A stretch of DNA of 64,000 nt from the NCBI GenBank assembly GCA_017622795.1, contig JAGAQI010000050.1:1-64000 (forward strand). Direction: 5' to 3'. The first letter of the stretch is position 1. Each line of letters opens with the position of its first letter. Both the position numbers and the translations under genes were made by a program. Below are positions 54,622 through 63,231 of this stretch, piece by piece. The DNA comes from Lachnospiraceae bacterium (GTDB lineage: Bacteria; Bacillota; Clostridia; Lachnospirales; Lachnospiraceae). Below the pieces are notes generated by a model. The model was not told the DNA's origin, did not search any database, and was given only the letters and a program-made list of their open reading frames with translations.

Positions 54622-55233
54622 ATGAATAATTTAAAAAAAGAAATCAGTAAAATCGAATTATCGGAATCTGAAAAACAAAGGATTTTACAAAATTGCATAA
54701 AAAAAATAGAATCAGAACAGGAGAATTACAGTATGAAAAAAAATAAAATAATAAATTACAAGAAGCCTTTAATAGCTGTAGCTGCTTTGGCTGTTGCTTT
54801 CAGTCTAACCGGTATTACTGCAATGGCAACAACTGAAAAAGGATTTTTTAGAGACACTAAGCGGTTTGACGGTGCGATAACAGGACAGAATTATCATAAT
54901 GCCACAGACGAGCTTTTGGTTTATGCGGCAGTAGAAGAAGATGTTCTTATGGTAACCGTAAAAATGGTGAAGATGGAGATGATTCCGTACTGTGAAATTG
55001 AAGTATTGGAATTGGAGAATTATCGGGTGTTGAATGCAGAAGGAACAGTGGTGATGGAAAATGCTGTACCGAATAATGTAATTATGGAAGATAACCAGGT
55101 GAAGTTTCAGATTCCTGCAGAAAAACTTGCGGAAGGAACCTATAAGCTGGAACTGGATGTGTTATGCGGCAGCAAGAAAGCGGATCAGGATTTGTTGATT
55201 TATGGCGGATGGGAATGTGAGTTTACAAAGTAA
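54622..55233 (+). CDS. putative membrane anti-sigma factor partner
   Basis: 203 residues. The N-terminal 48 residues are helical and charged (LKKEISKIELSESEKQRIL). One transmembrane helix at about 51-70 (LIAVAALAVAFSLTGITAMA) is followed by a 130-residue extracytoplasmic beta-rich domain. The arrangement (ATG immediately after the sigma factor stop, cytoplasmic helical head, one membrane pass) matches anti-sigma factors of ECF systems, possibly DUF4179-like. I see no zinc-type HxxxCxxC motif. Function is inferred from context and topology only. Confidence 0.65.
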   Translation: MNNLKKEISKIELSESEKQRILQNCIKKIESEQENYSMKKNKIINYKKPLIAVAALAVAFSLTGITAMATTEKGFFRDTKRFDGAITGQNYHNATDELLVYAAVEEDVLMVTVKMVKMEMIPYCEIEVLELENYRVLNAEGTVVMENAVPNNVIMEDNQVKFQIPAEKLAEGTYKLELDVLCGSKKADQDLLIYGGWECEFTK

Positions 55234-55254
55234 TTCTTTGCAAAGGAAGATTTC

Positions 55255-55376
55255 TTTGAAAATTAAACAAACTAAAATCATAAATCAAAAAATAGACCGA
55301 AAGAAAACGTCAGCGGTGAGCGGTTTTTGGAGGTCTATTTTTTGATTATGATTTAATTTAAGTGTATGCTTTCAAA
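55255..55376. repeat. 122-bp palindromic element, copy 2, terminator-like
   Basis: Arms 55276-55298 and 55332-55354 pair over 22 bases with one extra A on the left; both contain a six-A/six-T tract next to TAGACC/GGTCTA. A short outer TTTGAAA (55255-55261) matches TTTCAAA (55370-55376). The centre 55303-55327 is, on the minus strand, identical to the centre of copy 1 at 24 of 25 bases. Located between convergent genes, so it probably terminates both. Confidence 0.8.
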
Positions 55377-55414
55377 AAATACGGACTTATTTATATTCTT
55401 AAAAAAGCAAAAGC

Positions 55415-56065
55415 TTAGCAGATGAACTGAAGACCGGGACTATCCACGGTTCCGATTAAAGAAATCGTACATACGGAATTTCTAACGAAGTTCACTCTGG
55501 TACTGATAAAAGGATACCCCGGATTAGTTCTGCGGAAAATGGTTACATTATAGTAACCCGGAATAATGTACAGATAGTCGGTGTATTCACTGTAGTCCAG
55601 GTCAGAAGCTACCAACTGGCCATTGATGTAAATATCTACAGGCTCCAACATGGCATTTACGTTGTAGAAGCGTGCCTGTGCAACACTGGATACAGAAGAG
55701 TTACCGAAAATCGGGGTCAACCAGGTATAACTCCAAAACACATTATTGCCGGTATTTGTGTTTGGATAGGAAGGAGTGGTTGTGGTGCCACCGCCTACCG
55801 GAGGAAACATTGGACCCGGTGTCGGGAAAGACGGTGTAGAAGGCAAAGAAGGAGTCTGTGTGCCTAAAGGACCTTCACCCGGTGCTGCCGGTACATTGTT
55901 TTCGGAGCCGATGTTAGCGTTTAAATCCGGAGTGGCAGAACCTGCAGGACCTTCACCCGGAGTGGCAGGAACATCGTCGGCTTCAAATACAGGAATCGTG
56001 GAGCGAGCCTGCTTAGCGTTGTTTGGTACGGTGTACTTATAGTAGTGAGTTTTGCTGTAATCCAT
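55415..56065 (-). CDS. DUF4397-like protein with a Pro/Gly-rich repeat region
   Basis: 216 residues. The N-terminus (MDYSKTHYYKYTVPNNAK) is not a signal peptide. Residues 25-95 are low complexity and contain two related units, VPATPGEGPAGSATPDLN and VPAAPGEGPLGTQTPSLP. The C-terminal 110 residues resemble DUF4397: AQARFYNVNAMLEPVDIYINGQLVAS, here as ARFYNVNAMLEPVDIYIN, then YLYIIPGYYNVTIFRR. Known relatives are extracytoplasmic or of unknown role. How it would leave the cell without a signal is unclear, and a spore or surface association is only a guess. On the minus strand GAGG lies nine bases before the ATG. Convergent with the sigma/anti-sigma pair. Confidence 0.7.
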   Translation of the reverse strand: MDYSKTHYYKYTVPNNAKQARSTIPVFEADDVPATPGEGPAGSATPDLNANIGSENNVPAAPGEGPLGTQTPSLPSTPSFPTPGPMFPPVGGGTTTTPSYPNTNTGNNVFWSYTWLTPIFGNSSVSSVAQARFYNVNAMLEPVDIYINGQLVASDLDYSEYTDYLYIIPGYYNVTIFRRTNPGYPFISTRVNFVRNSVCTISLIGTVDSPGLQFIC

Positions 56066-56129
56066 GGAATAAACCTCAGATTGCTTTGATTCAGTTACAG
56101 TATATGCAGAGTTTATAAAAAATTGACTA

Positions 56130-56158
56130 TTGCACTACTGGACTTTTTTGGATATGTA
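56130..56158 (+). promoter_or_regulatory. candidate cls promoter
   Basis: TTGCAC (56130-56135), 17-base spacer, TATGTA (56153-56158), 39 bases before the cls start. Weak -10. Confidence 0.35.
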
Positions 56159-56196
56159 GGGTAAAATGTTCGTTAGCAGTGAAAGGTTGTAGAAGA

Positions 56197-57741
56197 ATGA
56201 GAATACTATCTAAAATATTAAATTTCATATCAAAGCGTGTTTTTGTAGTCGGATTGATTATTCTGATACAAATTTGCTGGGGAATCAGTATGCTTACACG
56301 GCTTACGGAATATTCAAGTGCCCTTAATATGGTATTAACGGTATTGAGTCTGTTTGCAGTGCTTTATATAATTAACAAGGATGATAATCCCGCTTATAAA
56401 CTGGCCTGGATTATTCCAATTCTGGTATTTCCTTTGTTTGGTGGTTTTTTATATTTATTGTTCGGCGATAAACGCCCTACAAAGCGAATGCGTATCCAAA
56501 TGGATAAGGCTGCAGCAAGAATCTCAGCTTTTTCTGTTTCTGATGATAATTTGCTGGATATAGTTCAAGCGGAAGATAAAACCGCATACGGTCAGATGAA
56601 ATATATTAATGACTGTGCACATTATCCGGCATACCGTAATACAGAGTCATATTATTATAAGAGCGGAGAAGAGTGCTATCCGATACTTCTTGAAGAACTT
56701 CGTAAAGCAAAACATTTTATATTTATGGAGTATTTTATTGTAGAAGAAGCCAATATGTGGGATGGGATACTTACTATTTTAAAACAGAAGGCTGCGGAAG
56801 GTGTGGAAGTCCGCTTTATGTACGATGACATGGGCTGTGTGGCGCTTCTTCCGTATAAGTATTATAAAAAATTAGAAGAGTATGGCATTAAAAGCGTGGC
56901 ATTTAATCCTGTTATTCCTTTTTTTTCATTGGTAATGAATCATAGGGATCATCGTAAAATGACGATTATTGACGGGAATGTCGGCTTTATGGGTGGCTGG
57001 AATTTGGCCGACGAATATATTAATGTGAAGAACCGATTCGGCTATTGGAAAGATACAGCGGTCATGCTAAAAGGGGATGCGGTTTGGAACCTGACTTCCA
57101 TGTTTTTGGTTACATGGAACAGTATAAGACCGGACAAGGAAGAAGATATCCGTAGATATATGCCGGAAATGATAATGGAGAATTCGACAGATACGGAAGG
57201 CTATGTGCAGCCATACGGTGATTCGCCGCTTGACCGGGAAAATGTATCGGAATCTGTATTCTTAAATATGATTAATAGCGCCCAGGACTATATTTATATG
57301 TCAACTCCGTATCTGGTCATAGATAATGAAATGATGACAGCCTTGATACTGGCAGCGAAACGAGGTGTTGATGTTCGGATCGTTACACCGGGAATTCCTG
57401 ATAAGAAATATGTATTTATCCTGACCCAGTCCTATTATTCCCAATTGGTTAAGGGTGGTGTAAAGATATATCAATATGATCCTGGATTTGTTCATGCAAA
57501 ATCCTTTGTGTGTGATGACAAGTTTGCAATTGTCGGCACGATAAATTTAGATTACAGAAGCTTGTATTTGCATTTTGAATGTGGTACATTTTTTTATCGG
57601 ACACCGGTGGTTGCTGCTGTAAAAGAAGATTTATTGGAAATGACAGAAGTTTCCACACAGCAGACTTATGCTATGACACAAAAACATATTTTTAAGAGAT
57701 TGGCGCAGGCGGTACTCCGAGTTTTGGCACCACTGATGTAA
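56197..57741 (+). CDS. cls: cardiolipin synthase
   Basis: 514 residues. Condenses two phosphatidylglycerols to cardiolipin at the membrane. Two to three N-terminal transmembrane segments (about 10-32, 38-58, 68-88) precede two phospholipase D motifs: HRDHRKMTIIDGNVGFMGG and HAKSFVCDDKFAIVGTINL. I start at ATG 56197 after GAAAGG; a GTG at 56179 would overlap that site. Length is normal for Firmicutes Cls. Confidence 0.95.
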   Translation: MRILSKILNFISKRVFVVGLIILIQICWGISMLTRLTEYSSALNMVLTVLSLFAVLYIINKDDNPAYKLAWIIPILVFPLFGGFLYLLFGDKRPTKRMRIQMDKAAARISAFSVSDDNLLDIVQAEDKTAYGQMKYINDCAHYPAYRNTESYYYKSGEECYPILLEELRKAKHFIFMEYFIVEEANMWDGILTILKQKAAEGVEVRFMYDDMGCVALLPYKYYKKLEEYGIKSVAFNPVIPFFSLVMNHRDHRKMTIIDGNVGFMGGWNLADEYINVKNRFGYWKDTAVMLKGDAVWNLTSMFLVTWNSIRPDKEEDIRRYMPEMIMENSTDTEGYVQPYGDSPLDRENVSESVFLNMINSAQDYIYMSTPYLVIDNEMMTALILAAKRGVDVRIVTPGIPDKKYVFILTQSYYSQLVKGGVKIYQYDPGFVHAKSFVCDDKFAIVGTINLDYRSLYLHFECGTFFYRTPVVAAVKEDLLEMTEVSTQQTYAMTQKHIFKRLAQAVLRVLAPLM

Positions 57742-57778
57742 AACTACAGATGTAGAATATAATTAAAGGAGAAATTAT

Positions 57779-58621
57779 ATGGCAAAGATTATTGATGGAA
57801 AGTTAATTTCCGCACAGATTAAGGATGAAGTAAAGGAAGCAACCGCAAAGCTCAAAGCAGAAGGCAGAGAGGTTACTTTAGCGGTAATTCAGGTTGGGAA
57901 TGATCCTGCGTCCTCTGTTTATGTAGGTAATAAGAAAAGGGCATGTGAGTATGTCGGTTTCCGTTCCCTGTCCTATGAATTGGCTGAGAAAACAACAGAA
58001 CAGGAATTACTGGATTTAATTGATGAATTAAATAAAAGAGCAGACGTAGACGGAATTTTAGTGCAGTTACCGATTCCGAAGCATATGGATGAGGATAAGG
58101 TGATTGCAGCAATTTCTCCGGATAAGGATGTAGACGGTTTCCATGCGGTAAGTGTCGGTCATTTATGGATTGGCAAGGAAGGCTTTGTTTCCTGTACTCC
58201 GGCGGGAATTATCGAGTTATTAAAGCGCTCCGATATTGATATTTCCGGTAAGGAATGTGTAGTTGTAGGCAGAAGTAACATTGTAGGAAAGCCGATGGCT
58301 GCTCTGATGCTTCGTGAAAATGCTACCGTAACCGTGTGCCATTCCCGTACTGCAGATTTAAAAGAAGTAACAAAGAGAGCTGATATCTTAATCGTTGCCA
58401 TTGGTAAGCCTCAGTTTATAACCGCTGAATATGTAAAGCCGGGCGCAACCGTAATTGATGTGGGAATTCATCGTCTGGAAGGCAAGAAGCTGTGCGGTGA
58501 CGTGGCTTATGCAGAGGTGGAACCGATTGCAGGTGCCATCACTCCGGTTCCGGGCGGTGTTGGTCCGATGACCATTGCCATGCTGATGAAGAATTGTTTG
58601 GAAGCAGCGCTCAGAAAGTAA
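57779..58621 (+). CDS. folD: bifunctional methylenetetrahydrofolate dehydrogenase/cyclohydrolase
   Basis: 280 residues. Interconverts methylene-, methenyl- and formyl-THF, the donor used by Fmt. The substrate-binding lysine lies in SSVYVGNKKRACEYVG; DGILVQLPIPKHMDE, the nucleotide fold VVVGRSNIVGKPMAALM and ITPVPGGVGPMTIAML are intact. AAAGGAG precedes the ATG. Confidence 0.97.
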   Translation: MAKIIDGKLISAQIKDEVKEATAKLKAEGREVTLAVIQVGNDPASSVYVGNKKRACEYVGFRSLSYELAEKTTEQELLDLIDELNKRADVDGILVQLPIPKHMDEDKVIAAISPDKDVDGFHAVSVGHLWIGKEGFVSCTPAGIIELLKRSDIDISGKECVVVGRSNIVGKPMAALMLRENATVTVCHSRTADLKEVTKRADILIVAIGKPQFITAEYVKPGATVIDVGIHRLEGKKLCGDVAYAEVEPIAGAITPVPGGVGPMTIAMLMKNCLEAALRK

Positions 58622-58656
58622 AACGGATTTAATTAGCATTAGAAAGGTGTTCGTAC

Positions 58657-59991
58657 ATGAACGTATTATTTGTATCTTTAGGCTGTGATAAAAATCTGGT
58701 AGACAGCGAAGTAATGTTGGGACTTCTTCGTGACAGAGGATATTCCTTAACCAATGAGGAAGCAGAAGCTGATGTTATTGTCGTAAATACCTGCTGCTTT
58801 ATTCACGATGCAAAAGAAGAGAGCATCCAAACCATTTTGGAAATGGCGGAATATAAAAAACTTGGAAGACTTCAGGTGCTTCTTGTTGCCGGCTGTCTGG
58901 CCCAGCGCTATCAGACTGAAATTTTAAATGAAATTCCGGAAGTGGATGCTGTGATTGGTACAACTGCAACCAATAAAATTGTGGAAGCAATCGAAGAAGT
59001 ACTGGAAGGAAAAAAAGCAGAGTGTTATGCGGACTTACAGGCGTTACCATTACCGGAAACAAACCGTGTAAATACTACCGGCGGTTATTATTCTTATTTA
59101 AAGATTGCAGAAGGCTGTGATAAGTTCTGCACTTACTGTATCATTCCGTCCCTGCGCGGAAAGTTCCGCAGCGTTCCGATGGAGCGTTTAATTAAAGAAG
59201 CCCGGTTCCTTGCGGAAGGCGGTGTAAAGGAATTAACATTAATTGCTCAGGAAACAACAGTGTATGGCGTGGATTTATACGGTAAAAAGATGCTTCCGGA
59301 GCTTTTAGACAAGCTTTGTGAAATTGAAGGAATTGAATGGATCCGTCTGTTATATTGCTATCCGGAAGAAATTACGGAGGAACTGATTGAAACAATGAAG
59401 CGTCAGCCTAAAATCTGTCACTATCTGGATATGCCGATTCAGCATGCGGCGGATACCGTTTTAAAACGTATGGGAAGACGTACCACGCACAAAGAACTGA
59501 TTGCATTAATCACAAAGCTACGTAAGGAAATACCTGACATTGCTTTACGTACTTCTTTGATTACCGGATTTCCGGGAGAAACGGAAGAAGAGCATCAGGA
59601 GCTTTTAGAATTTGTGAAAGAAGCCGGCTTTGAACGTCTTGGCGTATTTACTTATTCCAAAGAAGAAAATACACCGGCCGCAAAAATGAAGGGTCAGATT
59701 ACCAAGAAAGTAAAGGTACAACGCCAGAAAGAGCTGATGAAGCTTCAGCAGCAGATTTCTAAAAAGCGCGGAGAAGAAAAAGTCGGAAGAACCATTCGTG
59801 TAATGATTGAAGGAAAGCTTCCGGAGGATGATATTTTCATCGGACGTTCTTATATGGATGCGCCTAATGTAGACGGCTTTGTTTTTGTGCATTCTAAGGA
59901 TTCTTACCTATCCGGTGAATTTGTGGATGTAAAAATTACACAAGCAAAAGAATATGATTTAGTTGGCGAAGCAATTTCCGACTGGGATTAA
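58657..59991 (+). CDS. rimO: ribosomal protein S12 methylthiotransferase RimO
   Basis: 444 residues. Radical SAM methylthiotransferase modifying an Asp of ribosomal protein S12. The N-terminal UPF0004 domain has cysteines in LGCDKNLVDSE, NTCCFI and AGCLAQR for the second cluster. The radical SAM motif is CDKFCTYCIIP. A C-terminal TRAM domain closes it. SLGCDKN rather than the tRNA-type SLGCQKN-x pattern, and the length, favour RimO over MiaB. pgsA follows after 16 bases, a conserved adjacency. Confidence 0.95.
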   Translation: MNVLFVSLGCDKNLVDSEVMLGLLRDRGYSLTNEEAEADVIVVNTCCFIHDAKEESIQTILEMAEYKKLGRLQVLLVAGCLAQRYQTEILNEIPEVDAVIGTTATNKIVEAIEEVLEGKKAECYADLQALPLPETNRVNTTGGYYSYLKIAEGCDKFCTYCIIPSLRGKFRSVPMERLIKEARFLAEGGVKELTLIAQETTVYGVDLYGKKMLPELLDKLCEIEGIEWIRLLYCYPEEITEELIETMKRQPKICHYLDMPIQHAADTVLKRMGRRTTHKELIALITKLRKEIPDIALRTSLITGFPGETEEEHQELLEFVKEAGFERLGVFTYSKEENTPAAKMKGQITKKVKVQRQKELMKLQQQISKKRGEEKVGRTIRVMIEGKLPEDDIFIGRSYMDAPNVDGFVFVHSKDSYLSGEFVDVKITQAKEYDLVGEAISDWD

Positions 59992-60007
59992 CTAAGGAGG
60001 TCTGAAT

Positions 60008-60544
60008 ATGAATTTACCAAATAAAATTACTATTTTCAGAATGTGTATGATACCATTCTTTTTAGTGTTTTTTTTAGTCGACACCATTCCTTTTCACAAT
60101 TGGATTGCGCTTGCAATCTTTATTATTGCATGTGCTTCTGATGCAGTAGACGGTCATTTGGCAAGAAAGCATAATCTGGTAACCAATTTCGGAAAATTTA
60201 TGGATCCGTTAGCGGATAAGCTATTAGTTTGTACAGCACTTCTTTGCTTTGTTGAGAAAGGAACCTTAAACTTAATTGTGGCAGTTGTTATTGTGGCGAG
60301 AGAGTTTATTATCAGTGGTTTCCGCACGGTGGCGGCAGAAGGTGGTTTGGTACTGGCTGCCAGCTACTGGGGAAAATCCAAAACCATAGCACAGATGATT
60401 ATGTGCTGTCTTTTGATTGTGCATTTGGACTACGGTTGGTTTTATGCTCTGGAAGCTGTTTTTATTTGGGCATCCTTTGCTCTTACCGTAATCTCTATGC
60501 TGGATTATTTAATTAAAAATAAGAGTGTTTTGAAAGTAAAATAA
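60008..60544 (+). CDS. pgsA: phosphatidylglycerophosphate synthase
   Basis: 178 residues, about four to five membrane segments. The CDP-alcohol phosphotransferase motif is complete: DAVDGHLARKHNLVTNFGKF followed by MDPLAD. Produces the precursor of phosphatidylglycerol, which in turn feeds Cls encoded 2.3 kb upstream and lipoprotein acylation. AAGGAGG lies directly upstream. Confidence 0.96.
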   Translation: MNLPNKITIFRMCMIPFFLVFFLVDTIPFHNWIALAIFIIACASDAVDGHLARKHNLVTNFGKFMDPLADKLLVCTALLCFVEKGTLNLIVAVVIVAREFIISGFRTVAAEGGLVLAASYWGKSKTIAQMIMCCLLIVHLDYGWFYALEAVFIWASFALTVISMLDYLIKNKSVLKVK

Positions 60545-60644
60545 GCAGAAAATCCAAATTTGACACAGGAATAACATACAAATGACATAGTTAAAGGATA
60601 TGATGTTGCACAGGAGCAGAAAATCTGTAAAGGAGGTGCATATC

Positions 60645-61205
60645 ATGCGAATTAAAAATTTTATCTATGTCATGCTGTGCCTCTGTGTTGCATTTTGGAT
60701 TTCCGGTTGCGGAAAAGACAACACAATAACAGTTGTTCCGACAGAGCTTCCGCTTCCGACCAAGCCGGTTGTTACTATTGTTCCTACAGAAGCAGAACAG
60801 AATCCAACCATTGCGCCTCCGGAAAATATGGAAGTCACTATTTACACATTAAATCCGGATTCTTTAGAAAAAGAAGCAGTAACGGTTTTGGTAACCGTAG
60901 AGGACGCGCTTACACCGGAGCTTATCGTTGAGCAAGTGGTAGACGCCATGGAAGACGAAGGTTTCTATATCGGCATAAATGATATTTTGATTGACGGTAA
61001 CAGTGTCAGAATTGATTTCAAATCCGACGCAGCACCGGTTCTTGATGTGGGAGCATCCGTAGAAGGTTCTATCATTGATATTTTAGCACAAAGCATTTTG
61101 GATAATATGCCTCAGTACAATAAAATTTACATCAGTATCGAGGGCGGTCCGTATCACACCGGACATATTGAATTTGAATTAGATGAAGTATATCTTGGAA
61201 GGTAA
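60645..61205 (+). CDS. lipoprotein with GerM-like (GerMN) domain
   Basis: 186 residues. Lipoprotein signal MRIKNFIYVMLCLCVAFWISGC with the acylated Cys in ISGC. A short Pro/Thr linker is followed by a domain with VTIYTLNPDSLEKEAVTV and PQYNKIYISIEGGPY that resembles the GerMN domain of sporulation protein GerM. The fit is by eye and moderate. ATG 60645 follows AAGGAGGTG; ATG 60600 is rejected. A perfect TTGACA at 60560 lacks a partner -10, whereas CATACAAAT at 60575 resembles a sigma-E -10. Confidence 0.65.
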   Translation: MRIKNFIYVMLCLCVAFWISGCGKDNTITVVPTELPLPTKPVVTIVPTEAEQNPTIAPPENMEVTIYTLNPDSLEKEAVTVLVTVEDALTPELIVEQVVDAMEDEGFYIGINDILIDGNSVRIDFKSDAAPVLDVGASVEGSIIDILAQSILDNMPQYNKIYISIEGGPYHTGHIEFELDEVYLGR

Positions 61206-61226
61206 GCGTGGTTTTTCATGCTTACC
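61201..61226 (+). terminator. hairpin spanning the stop codon of the GerM-like gene
   Basis: GGTAAGCGTG (61201-61210) pairs with CATGCTTACC (61217-61226) with one mismatch around GTTTTT. The stop codon is inside the left arm. The following T tract is weak, so it may act as an attenuator or RNA stabiliser rather than a full terminator. Confidence 0.45.
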
Positions 61227-61248
61227 CTTCTTACGTTAAGGAGTTCCT

Positions 61249-62487
61249 ATGAGTAAAGTAATTGTAGTAGGCGGCGGCGCTGCCGGCATGATGGCTGCCA
61301 TTGCAGCCGCAGAGAACGGAAATGAAGTTCATTTGTTTGAAAAAAACGAAAAGCTTGGAAAAAAATTGTTTATTACAGGTAAAGGGCGTTGTAATATCAC
61401 CAATGCCTGTGACATGGAAGATTTAATGAAACAGATTGTTTCGAATCCAAGGTTTCTGTACAGTGCATTCCATACCTTTGATAATATGGCGGTGATGGAC
61501 TTTTTTGAACGTATCGGTCTGGAAATTAAAACAGAGCGCGGAATGAGAGTTTTTCCGCAATCGGATCATTCTTCCGATGTAATAAAGGTTCTGCAACGGT
61601 ATATGGAGCAGCTGGGTGTGCAAATAAATTTGAATGCAGAGGTTAAAAATATTATTGCGAAAGAAGGATGCTTTAAGCATATTATATGTGGCAGCAAAAA
61701 CGAGAAGATTACTGCGGATGCCTGCATCGTGGCAACCGGTGGTCTTTCTTATCAGAGTACCGGTTCTACCGGTGACGGTTACCGCTTTGCAAAACAGCTG
61801 GGACATACCGTAACAAAGCTTTCTCCTTCATTGGTGGCATTAAACATAACAGAGGATTTTGCACCTCGTCTTATGGGTCTTACCCTTAAAAACGTAGAAT
61901 TAAAACTTCTGCAGGGGAAAAAAGTATTGTATTCCGACATGGGTGAAATGTTGTTTACCCACTTTGGAATCAGCGGACCTCTGGTTTTAAGTGCCAGCAG
62001 TTATACAGCAGAGGAAGTGTTAAAGGGCAAAGAACTTCCAACGGTGCAGGTGGACTTAAAACCGGCTTTAACAGAAGAAATGTTGGATGCCAGGTTGTTA
62101 TCTGATTTTGAAGAGGCAAAAAACAAAAGCTTCAAAAATTCTTTGGACAAACTTTTACCGCAGCGTATGATAGAGGTGATTGTCGAACTGTCAGGAATTG
62201 ATCCGGACAAAAAGGTAAATGCAATTTCCAAGGAAGAACGCAAAGCACTTGGTTATTTATTAAAGCATCTTACCATGCATGTTTCTGGACTTCGTGATTA
62301 TAAAGAAGCCGTGATTACCAAGGGTGGCATTTCCGTAAAGGAAATTGTTCCGTCTACCATGGAATCCAAGCTGATTTCCGGTTTGTATTTTGCCGGAGAG
62401 GTGCTGGATGTGGATGCCATGACCGGTGGGTTTAATCTCCAGATTGCCTGGTCTACCGGATATGCGGCAGGCAGTTCCATTTATTAA
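61249..62487 (+). CDS. HI0933/YhiN-family flavoprotein
   Basis: 412 residues. FAD-binding GGGAAGMMAAIAAAENG at the N-terminus, GKGRCNITNAC, then VATGGLSYQSTGSTGDGY, and the C-terminal FAD motif GLYFAGEVLDVDAMTGGFN. These are diagnostic of the YhiN/HI0933 aminoacetone-oxidase-like family, whose physiological reaction is not firmly known. In many clostridia it precedes cmk and ispH as here, an arrangement that may only reflect genome organisation. Confidence 0.93.
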   Translation: MSKVIVVGGGAAGMMAAIAAAENGNEVHLFEKNEKLGKKLFITGKGRCNITNACDMEDLMKQIVSNPRFLYSAFHTFDNMAVMDFFERIGLEIKTERGMRVFPQSDHSSDVIKVLQRYMEQLGVQINLNAEVKNIIAKEGCFKHIICGSKNEKITADACIVATGGLSYQSTGSTGDGYRFAKQLGHTVTKLSPSLVALNITEDFAPRLMGLTLKNVELKLLQGKKVLYSDMGEMLFTHFGISGPLVLSASSYTAEEVLKGKELPTVQVDLKPALTEEMLDARLLSDFEEAKNKSFKNSLDKLLPQRMIEVIVELSGIDPDKKVNAISKEERKALGYLLKHLTMHVSGLRDYKEAVITKGGISVKEIVPSTMESKLISGLYFAGEVLDVDAMTGGFNLQIAWSTGYAAGSSIY

Positions 62488-62545
62488 ATAGTTTACTAAC
62501 CTGTGTCCATACACAGGAAATATATAAAATCAGGAGAAAACAATT

Positions 62546-63220
62546 ATGAAAAAAATCAACATCGCAATTGACGGACCGGCAGGAGCAGGAAAAAGTACGA
62601 TTGCAAAGGCGTTGGCAAAGAGCAGAAATATGGTGTATGTAGATACCGGTGCCATGTACCGCGCCATTGGTCTGTATTGTTCCAGAAAAGGTATTGCCGG
62701 TGATAATGAGGCAGCTATTGTGGGTGAATTGGATAACATTGATGTTTCCCTTGCCTATGAAAACGGTGAACAGGTAGTTTATTTAAACGGAGAAAACGTA
62801 AACGGTCTTATCCGTACTCCGGAGGCGGGAAATATGGCTTCAGCAGTATCGGTTTATCCAAAAGTACGCAGCAAAATGGTAGAACTTCAGCATGGTCTTG
62901 CAGCAACCACCAGCGTGGTTATGGATGGCCGGGATATCGGTACGGTTGTACTTCCGAATGCCGAGGTAAAAATTTACCTTACCGCATCTTCTGCAGTACG
63001 GGCAAAAAGAAGATATGACGAATTAGTTGCAAAGGGCATGGAATGTGACCTGGAAACACTTCAGAAAGAAATTGAAGAAAGAGACTACAGGGATATGAAC
63101 CGGGAAACTTCTCCGCTTCGTCAGGCAGAGGATGCTGTGTTACTTGACACTTCCGATTTGAACATTGAGGAAGTTGTAGCAGCTATGCAGAAAATTGTTG
63201 CAGAAAAAATCGGAGAGTAA
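62546..63220 (+). CDS. cmk: cytidylate kinase
   Basis: 224 residues. Phosphorylates CMP and dCMP. P-loop IDGPAGAGKSTIAKALA, MYRAIGLYC, the NMP-binding VVMDGRDIGTVVLPNAEVK and the lid RDYRDMNRETSPL are intact. AGGAGAAAA precedes the ATG. ispH starts 11 bases after its stop. Confidence 0.97.
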   Translation: MKKINIAIDGPAGAGKSTIAKALAKSRNMVYVDTGAMYRAIGLYCSRKGIAGDNEAAIVGELDNIDVSLAYENGEQVVYLNGENVNGLIRTPEAGNMASAVSVYPKVRSKMVELQHGLAATTSVVMDGRDIGTVVLPNAEVKIYLTASSAVRAKRRYDELVAKGMECDLETLQKEIEERDYRDMNRETSPLRQAEDAVLLDTSDLNIEEVVAAMQKIVAEKIGE

Positions 63221-63231
63221 AGGTAGTTATA

